A stretch of 64,000 nt of DNA from Pseudomonadaceae bacterium (GTDB lineage Bacteria; Pseudomonadota; Gammaproteobacteria; Pseudomonadales; Pseudomonadaceae), in NCBI GenBank assembly GCA_019745275.1, contig JAIETJ010000037.1:1-64000 (forward strand), written 5' to 3'. Shown one piece after another: positions 20,349-30,458 of this stretch. The notes under the pieces are model-generated. The model was not told the origin of the DNA and searched no databases. It was given only the letters and a program-made list of their open reading frames with translations. Numbering within the stretch: the stretch's first letter is position 1; each line of letters opens with the position of its first letter. The position numbers and the translations under genes were made by a program.

Positions 20349-22040
20349 ATGCAAGAGAAAGCTAAGCAGAACGATACCGGCGCCTTGCCTGCCCAGTTCG
20401 AATATATGAACGTGCAAAATGCCATGCTCGGCTTGCGCGGTAAAAACTTTTCCGCCACCTTGCGTAGCTTAGCCCTGCAAGGCCTGCGACAACCCGTGCA
20501 CAGCGCGCGGCATGCCTTGAGCCTCGGCGCCAAACTGGCGCGCGTCATGCTCGGCGATCAACTGTACCAACCTGACCCAAAAGACCCGCGCTTTAGCGAC
20601 CCGACTTGGCGGCATAACCCCATCTACAGCCGCAGTTTGCAGGCGTATCTGGCTTGGCAAGCGCAAACCCAAGACTGGCTGGAGCAGAGCAACCTGAGCA
20701 GCGACGACCGTGAGCGCGCGCGCTTTATTATCGCCCTGCTCAGCGACGCGCTTGCACCCTCCAATAGCCCACTTAACCCGCTGGCGATTAAGGAGCTGTT
20801 TAATTCTGGCGGTAGCAGCCTAAGCAAAGGTTTACGCGAACTCACCGATGACCTAATAAACAACGGTGGCATGCCCAAACAGGTCGACAAACACGCCTTT
20901 GAAGTCGGCCGCAACCTTGCCACTACGCCGGGCGCCGTGGTGTTTCGCAGCGAGCATCTGGAGCTAATTCAATACAAGTCGATGAGTGAAAAACAGCACG
21001 CCATTCCACTACTGATAGTGCCGCCACAAATTAACAAGTACTACATTTTTGATCTCAGCCCCGAAAAAAGCTTTGTTCAGTACGCACTAAAAAACAGCCT
21101 GCAAGTGTTTGTTCTAAGCTGGCGCAACCCTGAACCGCGACACCGCGAATGGGGCCTATCAACCTATGTGCAAGCGCTCGAACAAGCCATCGACGCGTGC
21201 CGCGAAATTTGCGCCAGCCCCTCGGTCAACCTGCTCGGCGCCTGCGCGGGCGGCCTTACCAGCGCCGCACTGCAAGGTCATTTGCAAGCCAAAAAGCAAC
21301 TGCGCAAAATCAATAGCAGCACCTACCTGGTCAGTTTGCTCGACAGCCAAACCGATAGCCCGGCCATGCTGTTTGCCGACGAGCAAACCATTGAGGCGGC
21401 CAAGCGCCATTCCTATCAACGCGGCGTGCTCGATGGTCGCGAGATGTCGCGGGTATTTGCCTGGATGCGGCCCAATGACCTGGTTTGGAACTACTGGATC
21501 AACAACTACCTGCTCGGCAAGCAGCCCCCTGCATTCGACATTCTGTATTGGAATAACGACAACACCCGCTTACCCGCCGCACTGCATGGCGATTTTTTAG
21601 ATTTCTTCAAAATCAATCCGCTCAAACATGCCGGCGGCATGGAGGTGTGCGGCACCCCCATCGACCTGAAAAAGGTCAATATCGACAGCTTCAGCGTGGG
21701 CGGCATCAACGACCACATCACCCCGTGGCGGGCGGTCTATCGCTCAGCACAACTGCTCGGTGGCAACAAACGCTTTGTGCTATCCAATAGCGGCCACATC
21801 CAAAGCATTCTCAACCCGCCCAGCAACCCCAAAGCCAACTATTACCAAAACCCCACGCACTGTAGCGAGCCGCTGGACTGGCGGGCCGAAGCCCAACAGG
21901 TGCAGGGCAGCTGGTGGACGCCATGGCTCGAATGGATTCAGCAGCGCTCCGGTGAGCGTCACGAAACCTTGAAAAGCATCGGCAATCAAAACTACCCGGC
22001 CATGGAAAACGCACCCGGAACCTACGTGCACTTACGCTAG
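20349..22040 (+). CDS. phaC2: Class II PHA synthase PhaC2
   Basis: This 563-residue paralogue of PhaC1 has catalytic Cys299 in LLGACAGGLTSA and the triad regions VGGINDHITPW and SNSGHIQSILNPP. The ATG at 20349 gives nearly the same length as PhaC1 and has GGAG nine bases upstream; the frame is open 21 codons further upstream. The ATGGAGTGTTG before the start is shared with phaC1. Two synthases usually differ in substrate range and expression; the sequence does not show which dominates. Confidence 0.95.
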   Translation: MQEKAKQNDTGALPAQFEYMNVQNAMLGLRGKNFSATLRSLALQGLRQPVHSARHALSLGAKLARVMLGDQLYQPDPKDPRFSDPTWRHNPIYSRSLQAYLAWQAQTQDWLEQSNLSSDDRERARFIIALLSDALAPSNSPLNPLAIKELFNSGGSSLSKGLRELTDDLINNGGMPKQVDKHAFEVGRNLATTPGAVVFRSEHLELIQYKSMSEKQHAIPLLIVPPQINKYYIFDLSPEKSFVQYALKNSLQVFVLSWRNPEPRHREWGLSTYVQALEQAIDACREICASPSVNLLGACAGGLTSAALQGHLQAKKQLRKINSSTYLVSLLDSQTDSPAMLFADEQTIEAAKRHSYQRGVLDGREMSRVFAWMRPNDLVWNYWINNYLLGKQPPAFDILYWNNDNTRLPAALHGDFLDFFKINPLKHAGGMEVCGTPIDLKKVNIDSFSVGGINDHITPWRAVYRSAQLLGGNKRFVLSNSGHIQSILNPPSNPKANYYQNPTHCSEPLDWRAEAQQVQGSWWTPWLEWIQQRSGERHETLKSIGNQNYPAMENAPGTYVHLR

Positions 22041-22089
22041 CCGCACCTATCGCGGCGTTAGCGCCCACCACCCTGACTAAGAAGACTGG

Positions 22090-22704
22090 ATGAAGACCCG
22101 CGACCGTATTCTTGAGTGTGCCCTGAAACTGTTCAACCAAGAGGGCGAGCCGAATGTTTCAACCCTACAGATCGCCAATGAGCTAGAGATTAGCCCCGGC
22201 AATTTGTACTACCACTTCCACGGCAAAGAACCGCTGGTGCTCGAACTGTTTGAGCGCTTTCAGGCCGAGATGGCGCCACTGCTTAGTCCGCCTGACGACG
22301 TGCAACTGGACGTCGACGATTACTGGCTATTTCTCAACTTAATGGTCGAGCGTTTAGCCGCGTATCGGTTCTTATTTCAAGACTTGTCTAACTTGGCCGG
22401 GCGCCTGCCAAAGTTAGCCCGCGGCATTCGTCATTGGCTCAACGCACTCAAGCGCACGCTAGCCGATTTACTCGCGCGCCTAAAGGCCGATCAGCACTTA
22501 GAAAGCGACACCCTGGCGCTTGGCCAACTGGTAGAGCAGATCACCCTGACACTACTATTCTCGCTCGACTACCAACGGATTCTCGGCAGCGCAGGGGAGA
22601 ACCGCTTGGTGGTGTATCAAATAATGATGTTACTCGCCCCGCACCTCACCCCTAACGCCCGGCATACTGCCGAACAACTGGCGCAGCGCTACCTAAAAGG
22701 CTAA
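22090..22704 (+). CDS. phaD: PhaD, TetR-family regulator of the pha cluster
   Basis: This 204-residue protein has an N-terminal TetR helix-turn-helix (residues 1-50: RDRILECALKLFNQEG, then ISPGNLYYHFHGKEPLVLEL). A helical ligand-binding domain follows, rich in Leu and Arg. In Pseudomonas putida PhaD activates the phaC1 and phaI promoters in response to a fatty-acid-derived signal; the same role is inferred here. The gene ends convergently with phaF. Confidence 0.93.
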   Translation: MKTRDRILECALKLFNQEGEPNVSTLQIANELEISPGNLYYHFHGKEPLVLELFERFQAEMAPLLSPPDDVQLDVDDYWLFLNLMVERLAAYRFLFQDLSNLAGRLPKLARGIRHWLNALKRTLADLLARLKADQHLESDTLALGQLVEQITLTLLFSLDYQRILGSAGENRLVVYQIMMLLAPHLTPNARHTAEQLAQRYLKG

Positions 22705-22739
22705 ACGCTGGCGCACTCGTTGAGAGCCTAAAACGCAAA

Positions 22740-22760
22740 CGCCCGGCACTAGGCCGGGCG
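22740..22760. terminator. Bidirectional hairpin between phaD and phaF
   Basis: CGCCCGGC and GCCGGGCG form a perfect 8-bp stem with a 5-base loop between two convergent genes. On the minus strand a T-rich tract follows. Confidence 0.7.
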
Positions 22761-22779
22761 CTTGTTAAGCCTGATGCAA

Positions 22780-23481
22780 TTAGATCAGGTTGCCGGTGCT
22801 CGCAGGTGCCACGGCAGCAGCCGGGGCTACAGCAGCAACAGCAGGTGCCGCTGGCTTAGCCGCAACAACGGGCTTAGCCGCTACTGGCTTAGCTGCAGCC
22901 TTGACCGCTGGTTTAGCAACAGGCTTAGCCACCGCTTTAACCGCTGGCTTAGCCGCAGCCTTAACGGCAGGCTTGGCTGCAACGGGCTTGGCCGCCGGCT
23001 TTTTAGCTGCGGGCTTAGCTGCTGCAACTTTAGCCACCGCTTTAACCGCTGGCTTAACCGACTGAGCAGTAACGCCGGTCAGTTTTTCAATTTGCTTGGT
23101 CAACACTTCAACCTTGCTGTGCAACGCTTTAACTTCGTTGCGGCTCGGTACGCCAAGGCGCGAGATAGCGCTGTTCAGACGCTTGTCGAAAGCATCTTCC
23201 AGCTCGCTCCACTTACCCAGCGCTTTCTCTTTAACTTCTTCTACTTTTGACTTGGCCGAACCTACAGAGGTTTTTACCGCGCCAACCTGCTTAGTCACTT
23301 CGGCTTTAGCCAGCTTTTCAGCTTTCTCGCCGTCGGTTACTAAACCGTCAAACAGCTTCTCGCCATCTTTGCTGACCTTGGAGTAAGCACCAAGACCTGC
23401 CAGCCAAATTTGACGTGAGTATTTTTCTACTTCGTTGACCCAAGTAGTGGTTTCTTTTTCGATCTTCTTCTTGCTAGCCAT
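22780..23481 (-). CDS. phaF: PhaF, phasin with histone-like C-terminus
   Basis: This 233-residue granule protein has two parts. The N-terminal phasin domain (about 1-140) contains YSRQIWLAGLGAYSKVSKDG, a coiled coil and a Leu-heptad stretch near ALHSKVEVLTKQIEKL. The C-terminal part is a Lys/Ala/Pro repeat domain (about 145-225) like histone H1. In P. putida the tail binds DNA and shares granules between daughter cells. The start MASKKKIEKE follows a short gap after phaI; the two genes form phaI-phaF. Confidence 0.95.
   Translation of the reverse strand: MASKKKIEKETTTWVNEVEKYSRQIWLAGLGAYSKVSKDGEKLFDGLVTDGEKAEKLAKAEVTKQVGAVKTSVGSAKSKVEEVKEKALGKWSELEDAFDKRLNSAISRLGVPSRNEVKALHSKVEVLTKQIEKLTGVTAQSVKPAVKAVAKVAAAKPAAKKPAAKPVAAKPAVKAAAKPAVKAVAKPVAKPAVKAAAKPVAAKPVVAAKPAAPAVAAVAPAAAVAPASTGNLI
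22849..23060 (-). repeat. phaF: KPAA/KPVA-type repeats of PhaF
   Basis: The DNA encoding the PhaF tail is a run of imperfect short repeats translating to units such as AAKPA, VAKPV and AVKAAAKP. It is the only strongly repetitive coding stretch in the first 50 kb and is prone to length change by slippage. Confidence 0.8.
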
Positions 23482-23491
23482 ATGATTCCCC

Positions 23492-23947
23492 TTATTTAGC
23501 TTTAGCTGCGCGCTCGAGCATTGCGGTGAGCACATCGAGCTTAGCAGAGAGTGTGTCAACGTCTTGCTTGGACGGAATACCAAGGCGATTTAGGCCGCTA
23601 GCAACGCGACGATCGAAGGCTTGTTCAACTTTTTCGAACTGCACTTCAACCTTGCCTTTAACGCCTTCAACGCGATCTTGGACGCTAACTTTAACGCTGT
23701 CGATTTGGCTGTTGGCCGCTTCAACCTGCTGGTTTACCAGCTTCTTACCTTGTTTCTCAACGCCTTCGCCAGCCTTTACCAGGTCGAGCAAGTAGCCCGC
23801 ACCTTCTTTGCCGGCCTTAGCGTAGGCACCGAGGCCTGCCAGATAAATTTTACGGGCATAGCCCTTAACATCTGCCAGAACGTTGGCTTCGTTAGCAACG
23901 TTGCTGGTGGTTTTTTTAACGGCAATTTTCTTCGGAGCGGTAGCCAT
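23492..23947 (-). CDS. phaI: PhaI, phasin
   Basis: This 151-residue phasin coats PHA granules and has the signature YARKIYLAGLGAYAKAGKEG. A long amphipathic coiled coil follows, then a C-terminal leucine heptad (DTLSAKLDVLTAMLERAAKA). It matches the N-terminal half of PhaF without the histone-like tail, and both carry a conserved RLG(I/V)PS segment. It is the first gene of phaIF. The ATG at 23947 (MATAPKK) is preferred over one four codons upstream because AGG lies at the right distance. Confidence 0.94.
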   Translation of the reverse strand: MATAPKKIAVKKTTSNVANEANVLADVKGYARKIYLAGLGAYAKAGKEGAGYLLDLVKAGEGVEKQGKKLVNQQVEAANSQIDSVKVSVQDRVEGVKGKVEVQFEKVEQAFDRRVASGLNRLGIPSKQDVDTLSAKLDVLTAMLERAAKAK

Positions 23948-24051
23948 GGTGCACCTCACACAAGTGATAAAAGAGTCGCCCCTTCGCAGAGCTTGTGACC
24001 AAGGTAACGAGGAAAATTAGAATCAACATACTAAGCGCAAAAATAAATTCT

Positions 24052-24330
24052 TCAGCCTTGCAGTGAGTCATCCAAAGTCTTTTCAATTTCACGCTTGATG
24101 CTGCCGCCCATGGCCGACAGTAACAGACCTAGATTGAGCTCAACCCGCACCCGCTCATCAGTCACAGCAATCACCCCGTCGGCGCCGCTGCGTTTAAATT
24201 CAAGATTGTCGCCAACCCAGCGATAACGCACGTCGTACTCACTGGCTAAGCGCACGGCCAACAACTCGGCTTTGGCCCGCGCACCGCTAAGACCAAGCGA
24301 ATGAGGGCGTTCTACGTTAATTCGGGCCAT
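24052..24330 (-). CDS. Polyhydroxyalkanoic acid system family protein (small)
   Basis: This 92-residue protein begins [20 protein letters not shown] and contains [21 protein letters not shown]. It resembles the short family found beside PHA granule genes (named for the PHA system but without a proven role). It is predicted soluble, with an alpha-beta dodecin-like size. It is transcribed toward phaI and away from ubiE. The frame is open upstream of this start, but that extension overlaps the ubiE promoter region. Confidence 0.75.
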   Translation of the reverse strand: MARINVERPHSLGLSGARAKAELLAVRLASEYDVRYRWVGDNLEFKRSGADGVIAVTDERVRVELNLGLLLSAMGGSIKREIEKTLDDSLQG

Positions 24331-24471
24331 CGAAAACTCCAGACTGCGACCATAGGTCGCGCAACTATAGCAGGCAGTTGCAACGCTTCGAGCAAATGCA
24401 CCGAGCGGCTGCCAAGACAAAGCCGGGCGCGGGGATTAGAATGGCCGGCACTTTCTTGCGGTGACAGTGAA

Positions 24472-25242
24472 ATGAACGAACCACGCAAAACCGGCGACGG
24501 CGAACCGACTACCCACTTCGGCTATCAGAACGTACCGGAAAGCCAAAAGGCGCAAAAGGTTGCCGAGGTATTCCACTCGGTTGCAGCCAAGTACGACCTG
24601 ATGAATGACTTGATGTCCGCCGGCGTGCATCGTCTGTGGAAGCGCTTCACCATCGAACTTTCTGGTGTGCGCAGCGGTAACCGAGTGCTGGATATCGCCG
24701 GCGGTACGGGCGACCTAACCAAACAGTTCTCTCGTTTGGTAGGCAGCACGGGTGAAGTGGTGCTGGCCGACATCAACGCCTCGATGCTGCAAGTGGGCCG
24801 CGATCGCCTGCTCGACCTCGGCGTGGCTGGCAACGTTAAGTTCGTCCAAGCCGATGCGGAGAAGCTGCCTTTCCCGGACAATTACTTCGACGTAGTGACC
24901 ATCGCTTTCGGTTTACGCAACGTCACCCATAAAGAAGATGCCCTGCGCTCGATGCTGCGCGTACTAAAACCGGGCGGCCGCTTGTTGGTGCTGGAGTTCT
25001 CCAAGCCCACCAGCGCCTTGCTGTCCAAGACCTATGATGCTTACTCGTTCAGCCTGCTGCCGATGATCGGCAAACTGATCACCGGCGATGCCGACAGCTA
25101 CCGCTACTTGGCCGAGTCGATCCGCATGCACCCGGATCAAGAGACCCTCAAGGCCATGATGGTGGACGCTGGGTTCGAGCGCACCAGCTATCACAATATG
25201 ACCGGCGGCATTGTCGCCCTGCATCGCGGCATTAAGCCCTGA
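24472..25242 (+). CDS. ubiE: UbiE, ubiquinone/menaquinone C-methyltransferase
   Basis: This 256-residue SAM-dependent enzyme methylates the quinone ring carbon. SAM motif I is in [15 protein letters not shown]; the UbiE signature regions are [17 protein letters not shown] and [17 protein letters not shown]. The start [17 protein letters not shown] is the conserved one, although the frame is open 57 codons upstream. Its TGA overlaps the ubiJ ATG by one base, starting the ubiE-ubiJ-ubiB operon. Confidence 0.96.
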   Translation: MNEPRKTGDGEPTTHFGYQNVPESQKAQKVAEVFHSVAAKYDLMNDLMSAGVHRLWKRFTIELSGVRSGNRVLDIAGGTGDLTKQFSRLVGSTGEVVLADINASMLQVGRDRLLDLGVAGNVKFVQADAEKLPFPDNYFDVVTIAFGLRNVTHKEDALRSMLRVLKPGGRLLVLEFSKPTSALLSKTYDAYSFSLLPMIGKLITGDADSYRYLAESIRMHPDQETLKAMMVDAGFERTSYHNMTGGIVALHRGIKP

Positions 25243-25877
25243 TGCTGATTGCCGGACTGCTGGCCGGCGTTGAGCTGGGCCTCAATCGCCTGCTGCGCAT
25301 GGACAGCACGGCGTTGCCGCGGCTGGCCAGTCTCAGCGGCAAAGTCATCGCCATCGAGAGCCAGAACGCCGCCCTGCAGTTGTTTATTCTGCCCAGTGGC
25401 GATGGTTTACAACTCGCGGCTAATTGGCAGGCACCGGCCGATTGCTGCTTGCGCGCCAGTACCACCGACTTGCTGCAACTGGCCTTGGCCAAAGATAAAA
25501 CTGCGGTCTTGCATCGCCCGCAAGTTAGCCTCAGTGGCGACAGCGCGGTACTGCTTGAATTAGCCGCAGTCTTGCAAGACCTCGAGCTGGACTGGGAGTA
25601 CGAACTGTCCCGCTGGCTCGGCCCGGTGGCCAGCCAACTGCTCGGCGGCCATCTGCGCAGCCGTGCGCGTTGGGGCAGCCAGAGCCTGACCAGCTTGCGC
25701 CAAGACTTAGCGGACTACCTCAGCGAAGAGTCGCGCAGCCTGGTCGGTCAGCGCGAGGCGGATGCCCGTTTTGCCGAACTTGACCGCTTAAAACTCGATC
25801 TCGAGCGCCTCGACGCCCGCGTTGCGCGCTTAGTTGCGCAGCGCCCCACGCAACCCACGCCTAGCGATCCCGTATGA
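25242..25877 (+). CDS. ubiJ: UbiJ, ubiquinone biosynthesis accessory protein (SCP2 domain)
   Basis: This 211-residue protein has an N-terminal SCP2-like lipid-binding domain (about 15-115) and a C-terminal helical part with a coiled coil ([20 protein letters not shown]). UbiJ binds polyprenyl intermediates and helps organise the soluble Ubi complex. The identification rests mainly on its fixed place between ubiE and ubiB. The starts and stops of all three genes overlap. Confidence 0.9.
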   Translation: MLIAGLLAGVELGLNRLLRMDSTALPRLASLSGKVIAIESQNAALQLFILPSGDGLQLAANWQAPADCCLRASTTDLLQLALAKDKTAVLHRPQVSLSGDSAVLLELAAVLQDLELDWEYELSRWLGPVASQLLGGHLRSRARWGSQSLTSLRQDLADYLSEESRSLVGQREADARFAELDRLKLDLERLDARVARLVAQRPTQPTPSDPV

Positions 25878-27460
25878 AGCTGCTTGCCGTTCGCCGTTTG
25901 TTCCGCATCTTGCGGGTTGTTGTGCGCTACCGCCTCGACGACCTGCTGCTCGCCCTGTCGCTGCCGTGGTGGTTGCGCGCCCTCAGCTACGGTTTGCCGT
26001 GGCGCTGGTTACCGCGCAAACCCCTGGACAGTTCACGGGGCGAACGTTTGCGCTTAGCGCTGGAGGATTTGGGCCCGATATTTATCAAGTTCGGCCAATT
26101 ACTCTCGACCCGCCGCGATCTATTGCCGATCGATATCGCCGACGAACTGGCCAAGTTGCAAGACCAAGTGCCGCCGTTCGACGCGGCGCTTTCGGTGGCG
26201 CGGATTGAAGCGCAACTCGGTGCCAAGGTCAGCGAGGTGTTTGCCCGTTTCGACAATCAACCCATGGCCTCCGCCTCGGTCGCACAGGTACATGCCGCGC
26301 AACTGAAAACGGGCGAAGAAGTGGTGGTGAAGGTCATTCGCCCCGGCCTCAAGCCGATCATCAAACAAGATTTGGCCTGGCTATATTTGCTCGCCAAGTT
26401 AGCCGAAGCGGCATCCAGCGAAGCGCGTCGACTGCATCCGGTTGAGGTGGTCAGCGACTACGAAAAAACCATCTACGACGAACTCGACCTGCTCCGTGAA
26501 GCCGCCAACGCCAGTCAGTTACGGCGCAACTTTAGCGGCTCGGAAATGCTCTACGTGCCCCAGGTGTATTGGGATCTATGCCGGCCAAAAGTTCTAGTGA
26601 TGGAGCGGATCTACGGGATTGCGGTAACCGACCTGGACACCTTGGCCGACCAACGCACCGACATGAAGAGGCTCGCCGAGCGCGGCGTGGAGATTTTCTT
26701 CACCCAGGTGTTCCGCGACAGCTTCTTCCACGCCGACATGCACCCCGGCAACATTTTTGTCAGCACCCGCACGCCATGGAATCCGCAATATATCGCCATC
26801 GACTGCGGCATCATCGGCAGCCTGACTCCAGAAGACCAAGACTACTTAGCGCGTAACCTGATCGCTTTTTTCAAGCGCGATTACCGCCGCGTCGCACAGC
26901 TGCATATCGACTCTGGTTGGGTGCCGGCCGACACCAAGGTCAACGACTTTGAGGCGGCGATTCGCACCGTCTGCGAGCCGATCTTTGAACGCCCCCTGAA
27001 AGACATTTCCTTCGCACAACTGCTGCTACGGCTGTTTCAAACCGCCCGGCGCTTCAACATGGAAATCCAGCCACAACTGGTGCTTCTGCAAAAAACCCTG
27101 CTAAACATCGAAGGCCTCGGCCGCCAGCTGTATCCCGACCTCGACCTGTGGAGTACCGCGCAGCCATTTCTGGAGCGCTGGATGCGCGAGCGGATCAACC
27201 CCACACACCTGCTGCGCAACCTGCAGCAGCAAGTCGAGCAAGTACCGCATCTGTCGCAGATGGCCCGCGAAACCTTCGAACGCCTCAGCCTGCCAGCCAA
27301 CAACAGTGTCGCCAGCAGCACCTCGCCAGCATGGCCCGGACGGCTATTAGGTGCCTTATTGATTGCCGGTGGCGTCACTCAAGGAGTGGCTTTAACCCTG
27401 TTGAGCTGGCCCAGCTGGATTATGCTCGCCGGCGGGCTGTACTTGGTCGTGCGCCGATAG
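25874..27460 (+). CDS. ubiB: UbiB, atypical kinase-like protein of ubiquinone synthesis
   Basis: This 528-residue protein of the UbiB/ADCK family has the KxGQ motif ([16 protein letters not shown]), an Ala-rich loop ([14 protein letters not shown]) and the kinase residues in [10 protein letters not shown]. The catalytic segment is [13 protein letters not shown] and the metal motif IAIDCGIIG. Two hydrophobic helices end the protein. It is needed for ubiquinone production, probably by ATP-driven extraction of lipid intermediates from the membrane. It overlaps ubiJ by 4 bases. Confidence 0.96.
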   Translation: MKLLAVRRLFRILRVVVRYRLDDLLLALSLPWWLRALSYGLPWRWLPRKPLDSSRGERLRLALEDLGPIFIKFGQLLSTRRDLLPIDIADELAKLQDQVPPFDAALSVARIEAQLGAKVSEVFARFDNQPMASASVAQVHAAQLKTGEEVVVKVIRPGLKPIIKQDLAWLYLLAKLAEAASSEARRLHPVEVVSDYEKTIYDELDLLREAANASQLRRNFSGSEMLYVPQVYWDLCRPKVLVMERIYGIAVTDLDTLADQRTDMKRLAERGVEIFFTQVFRDSFFHADMHPGNIFVSTRTPWNPQYIAIDCGIIGSLTPEDQDYLARNLIAFFKRDYRRVAQLHIDSGWVPADTKVNDFEAAIRTVCEPIFERPLKDISFAQLLLRLFQTARRFNMEIQPQLVLLQKTLLNIEGLGRQLYPDLDLWSTAQPFLERWMRERINPTHLLRNLQQQVEQVPHLSQMARETFERLSLPANNSVASSTSPAWPGRLLGALLIAGGVTQGVALTLLSWPSWIMLAGGLYLVVRR

Positions 27461-27534
27461 CCCGCCAGCCAGCAAACTGGCAGACTCACTGAATACTATT
27501 ACGGCAGGCCACCACTGCCCGCAGCGGAACTGAT

Positions 27535-27936
27535 ATGAGCAACTGGTTAGACAGCATCAAGTGGGACAACGATGGCCTAGTCCCGGCCATCGCCCAAGAC
27601 CATAAAACCGGCCGCATCCTGATGATGGCGTGGATGAATCGCGAGTCCTTGCAGCTCACCGTGAATGAGAACCGGGCCATTTACTGGTCACGCTCACGCG
27701 CAAAACTCTGGCGCAAGGGCGAAGAGTCTGGGCATGTGCAAAAGCTGCATGAGCTGCGCTTGGATTGCGACGCCGACGTGATCATTCTGATGGTTGAACA
27801 ACTGGGCAATATTGCCTGTCATACCGGTCGCGAGAGTTGCTTCTATCGCGTCTATGAGCAAGGCGAGTGGAAAATCGTCGAGCCCATCATCAAAGACCCC
27901 GCCGCCATTTACGCCACAGGACACGCCCATGAGTGA
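27535..27936 (+). CDS. hisI: HisI, phosphoribosyl-AMP cyclohydrolase
   Basis: This 133-residue enzyme carries out the third step of histidine synthesis. It has [18 protein letters not shown], the zinc/substrate motif [19 protein letters not shown], and metal-ligand cysteines in [16 protein letters not shown] and [12 protein letters not shown]. It is a separate gene from HisE, as in pseudomonads, not a HisIE fusion as in enteric bacteria. It overlaps hisE by 8 bases. Confidence 0.96.
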   Translation: MSNWLDSIKWDNDGLVPAIAQDHKTGRILMMAWMNRESLQLTVNENRAIYWSRSRAKLWRKGEESGHVQKLHELRLDCDADVIILMVEQLGNIACHTGRESCFYRVYEQGEWKIVEPIIKDPAAIYATGHAHE

Positions 27937-28282
27937 CGCCCGCAGCAGTGACACCCTAAGCCGGCTCGCCAGCGTGCTTGAAGCGCGCAAAGGCTCTGCC
28001 GCCGACAGCTCTTACGTGGCCAGCCTGTACCACAAAGGCTTGAACAAAATTCTCGAGAAAGTCGGCGAGGAGTCAGTGGAAACTATTCTCGCTGCCAAAG
28101 ATGCGGCGCTAAGCGGCGACTGCAGTGACCTGATCTACGAAACCGCCGATCTGTGGTTTCACAGCATGGTCATGCTCGCGGCACTCGGGCAACATCCGCA
28201 GGCGGTACTGGACGAATTAGATCGACGTTTTGGCTTGTCCGGCCACGACGAAAAAGCCGCACGCAGCAACACCAATCAATAA
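27929..28282 (+). CDS. hisE: HisE, phosphoribosyl-ATP pyrophosphatase
   Basis: This 117-residue all-helical MazG-like hydrolase carries out the second step of histidine synthesis. The metal-binding residues lie in [19 protein letters not shown] and [14 protein letters not shown]. The start ATGAGTGACGCC overlaps the hisI end, so translation is coupled. tatA follows after 22 bases, so hisIE and tatABC may share a transcript. Confidence 0.95.
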   Translation: MSDARSSDTLSRLASVLEARKGSAADSSYVASLYHKGLNKILEKVGEESVETILAAKDAALSGDCSDLIYETADLWFHSMVMLAALGQHPQAVLDELDRRFGLSGHDEKAARSNTNQ

Positions 28283-28304
28283 CAAACATACGAGGTGAGT
28301 TGTC

Positions 28305-28562
28305 ATGGGTATTTTTGACTGGAAGCACTGGGTTGTTATCTTGGTCGTGGTGGTCTTGGTGTTTGGTACCAAGAAACTCAAAGGCTTGGGCACTGATGTT
28401 GGCGAGTCGATCAAAGGCTTTCGCAAAGCCATGAACGATGACGACAAAGGCGCCGAGGCGGACTCCGCACCTGCGCCAGCACCGGCCGCCACTCCGCTCA
28501 ATCAGCCGACCACTATCGACGTGCAGGCACATAAAGTCGAACAGCCTGCGCATAAGGAATAA
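28305..28562 (+). CDS. tatA: TatA, twin-arginine translocase pore subunit
   Basis: This 85-residue protein has one N-terminal transmembrane helix ([20 protein letters not shown]), the hinge, and an amphipathic helix ([18 protein letters not shown]), then an acidic Ala/Pro tail. It oligomerises to let folded Tat substrates cross the inner membrane. GAGGT lies ahead of the ATG. It is the first gene of tatABC. Confidence 0.96.
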   Translation: MGIFDWKHWVVILVVVVLVFGTKKLKGLGTDVGESIKGFRKAMNDDDKGAEADSAPAPAPAATPLNQPTTIDVQAHKVEQPAHKE

Positions 28563-28568
28563 CCGGCC

Positions 28569-28916
28569 ATGTTCGGTATCAGTTTTGGCGAACTCCTGCT
28601 CATTGGCTTAATCGCCTTACTGGTACTCGGCCCGGAGCGTTTACCCGGCGCCGCACGCACGGCTGGGCTGTGGGTGGGCCGCTTAAAGCGCAGTTTTAAC
28701 GCCATCAAGCAGGACGTTGAACGTGAGATTGGCGCCGACGAAATACGCCGTCAGTTGCACAACGAGAACGTCATGGCGCTACAGAGCAAATCAAAAGCCG
28801 CCAGCAGTTCTATCCTCGACGAAAGCACCCAAATGACCGCACTCGCAACGCCGGTAGCGCCCACAGCTCCGGCAGCGCCGATTATCGAACCGCCTCAAAC
28901 ACCGCGTGGCCTATGA
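28569..28916 (+). CDS. tatB: TatB, twin-arginine translocase subunit
   Basis: This 115-residue protein starts [20 protein letters not shown], with the TatB-type Glu8 in the membrane helix and the GPERLP hinge. A long amphipathic helix ([20 protein letters not shown]) and a Pro/Ala-rich tail follow. With TatC it forms the receptor for twin-arginine signal peptides. It overlaps tatC by 4 bases. Confidence 0.95.
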   Translation: MFGISFGELLLIGLIALLVLGPERLPGAARTAGLWVGRLKRSFNAIKQDVEREIGADEIRRQLHNENVMALQSKSKAASSSILDESTQMTALATPVAPTAPAAPIIEPPQTPRGL

Positions 28917-29731
28917 GCAGTCAACCAACCGAGCAGCCGAGCGCTGACGACAGCCAAACGCAAATGCCGTTAGTGGCGCATCTCACCGAACTGCGCACGC
29001 GCTTACTGCGCTGTGTGGGTGCGATTTTCCTGATCTTTGCCGGGCTGTTTTATTTCGCCCAAGACATCTACACCTTCGTCTCCGCGCCGCTGCGGGCGTA
29101 CTTGCCGCCGAACGCCACGATGATTGCCACCGACGTCGCCTCGCCATTTATCGCGCCCTTTAAGCTGACCATGATAGTCGCGCTCTTTCTGGCCATGCCG
29201 GTGATCCTGCAGCAAGTCTGGGGCTTTATTGCACCCGGCCTGTACAAGCACGAAAAACGCATCGCCATGCCTCTGTTGGCATCGAGCATCGTGCTGTTTT
29301 ATGCCGGGATGGCCTTTGCCTATTACCTGGTATTCCCGATCATTTTCCACTTCTTCGCCAGCGTTACGCCCGAAGGCGTGTCGATGATGACGGACATCAA
29401 CAGCTACCTCGACTTCGTCCTAACCTTGTTTTTCGCCTTTGGCGTAGCCTTCGAAATCCCAGTCGCGGTAGTACTGCTGATCTGGATTGGCGTGGTCGAT
29501 GTGGCCTATCTACGCAAGATTCGCCCTTACGTGATCATTGGCTGTTTCGTGGTTGGCATGGTCCTGACGCCACCGGATATTTTCTCGCAAACCCTGCTGG
29601 CAGTGCCCATGTGGATGCTGTTTGAGGTCGGCATTCTGTTCGGCAGCTTGGTGCATAAGCGCGGTGAACACCCCGATGACGAGCCCACCGACAACAGCGG
29701 CGACGCTCAGCCACCCGCGACCCAGCCGTGA
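28913..29731 (+). CDS. tatC: TatC, twin-arginine translocase receptor
   Basis: This 272-residue polytopic protein has six predicted transmembrane helices. The conserved cytoplasmic N-terminus is [17 protein letters not shown], followed by the first-loop segment with [17 protein letters not shown]. The Glu-containing segment [15 protein letters not shown] is also typical. TatC recognises the twin-arginine motif. The stop overlaps the rsmE start (GTGA), suggesting coupling. Confidence 0.96.
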   Translation: MSSQPTEQPSADDSQTQMPLVAHLTELRTRLLRCVGAIFLIFAGLFYFAQDIYTFVSAPLRAYLPPNATMIATDVASPFIAPFKLTMIVALFLAMPVILQQVWGFIAPGLYKHEKRIAMPLLASSIVLFYAGMAFAYYLVFPIIFHFFASVTPEGVSMMTDINSYLDFVLTLFFAFGVAFEIPVAVVLLIWIGVVDVAYLRKIRPYVIIGCFVVGMVLTPPDIFSQTLLAVPMWMLFEVGILFGSLVHKRGEHPDDEPTDNSGDAQPPATQP

Positions 29732-30435
29732 ACCTGTTGCTACTGGAAGACGGCGACTTTGTTGCCGCCGACCGCGTACTGCTGCAAGGCCGCCGCCTCA
29801 AACACCTGCAAGAGGTGCATCGCGCCGAAGTCGGCGACAGCCTGCGCGTCGGGCGCATCGGCGGCCTGATGGGCCAAGGCCAGTTGCTCCGCCTAGATAG
29901 CGACGTCGCCGAACTACAGATCGCCCTTGAGCAAACGCCTCCAGCCAAATTACCGCTGACCCTACTGCTGGCCCTGCCGCGCCCGAAAATGCTCAAGCGC
30001 GTACTGCAAACCGTGGCCAGCATGGGCGTGCCCAAGCTGATTTTACTCAACAGCTACCGAGTGGAAAAAAGCTTCTGGCAGACGCCGTTTCTACAGCCCG
30101 AGGCGATCCGCGAGCAGCTGATTCTCGGCCTTGAACAAGCTCGTGACACCGTATTGCCCGAAGTACTGATCGAGAAACGCTTCAAGCCCTTCGTCGAAGA
30201 CCAACTCAGCGAACTGGCCCAAGGCAGCCTCGGCCTAGTCGGCCACCCCGGCGATTACCCGGCCTGTCCGCGTGCGCTCAGCCAGCCAGTCACGCTGGCC
30301 ATCGGCCCGGAAGGCGGCTGGATTCCCTACGAAGTCGAAAAACTGCAAGCCGCCGGCTTGCAACCGGTGCAACTTGGCGCGCGTATTCTGCGGGTCGAAA
30401 CGGCGGTCACCGCCCTGCTCGCGCGCTTATTTTAG
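29728..30435 (+). CDS. rsmE: RsmE, 16S rRNA m3U1498 methyltransferase
   Basis: This 235-residue SPOUT-class enzyme methylates U1498 of 16S rRNA. An N-terminal PUA-like domain (residues 1-70, [19 protein letters not shown]) precedes the knotted domain. The SAM-binding knot is in [18 protein letters not shown] and [19 protein letters not shown]. It starts with GTG overlapping the tatC stop. It ends convergently with the ABC transporter ATPase. Confidence 0.95.
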   Translation: MNLLLLEDGDFVAADRVLLQGRRLKHLQEVHRAEVGDSLRVGRIGGLMGQGQLLRLDSDVAELQIALEQTPPAKLPLTLLLALPRPKMLKRVLQTVASMGVPKLILLNSYRVEKSFWQTPFLQPEAIREQLILGLEQARDTVLPEVLIEKRFKPFVEDQLSELAQGSLGLVGHPGDYPACPRALSQPVTLAIGPEGGWIPYEVEKLQAAGLQPVQLGARILRVETAVTALLARLF

Positions 30436-30458
30436 CCACCAAACATTGGCGCCACGCC

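Noticed and set aside
22762..23250. Plus-strand frames opposite phaF rich in Ser/Arg or Ala/Thr/Gly
   Set aside because: They arise from reading the KPAA-type repeats of PhaF backwards.
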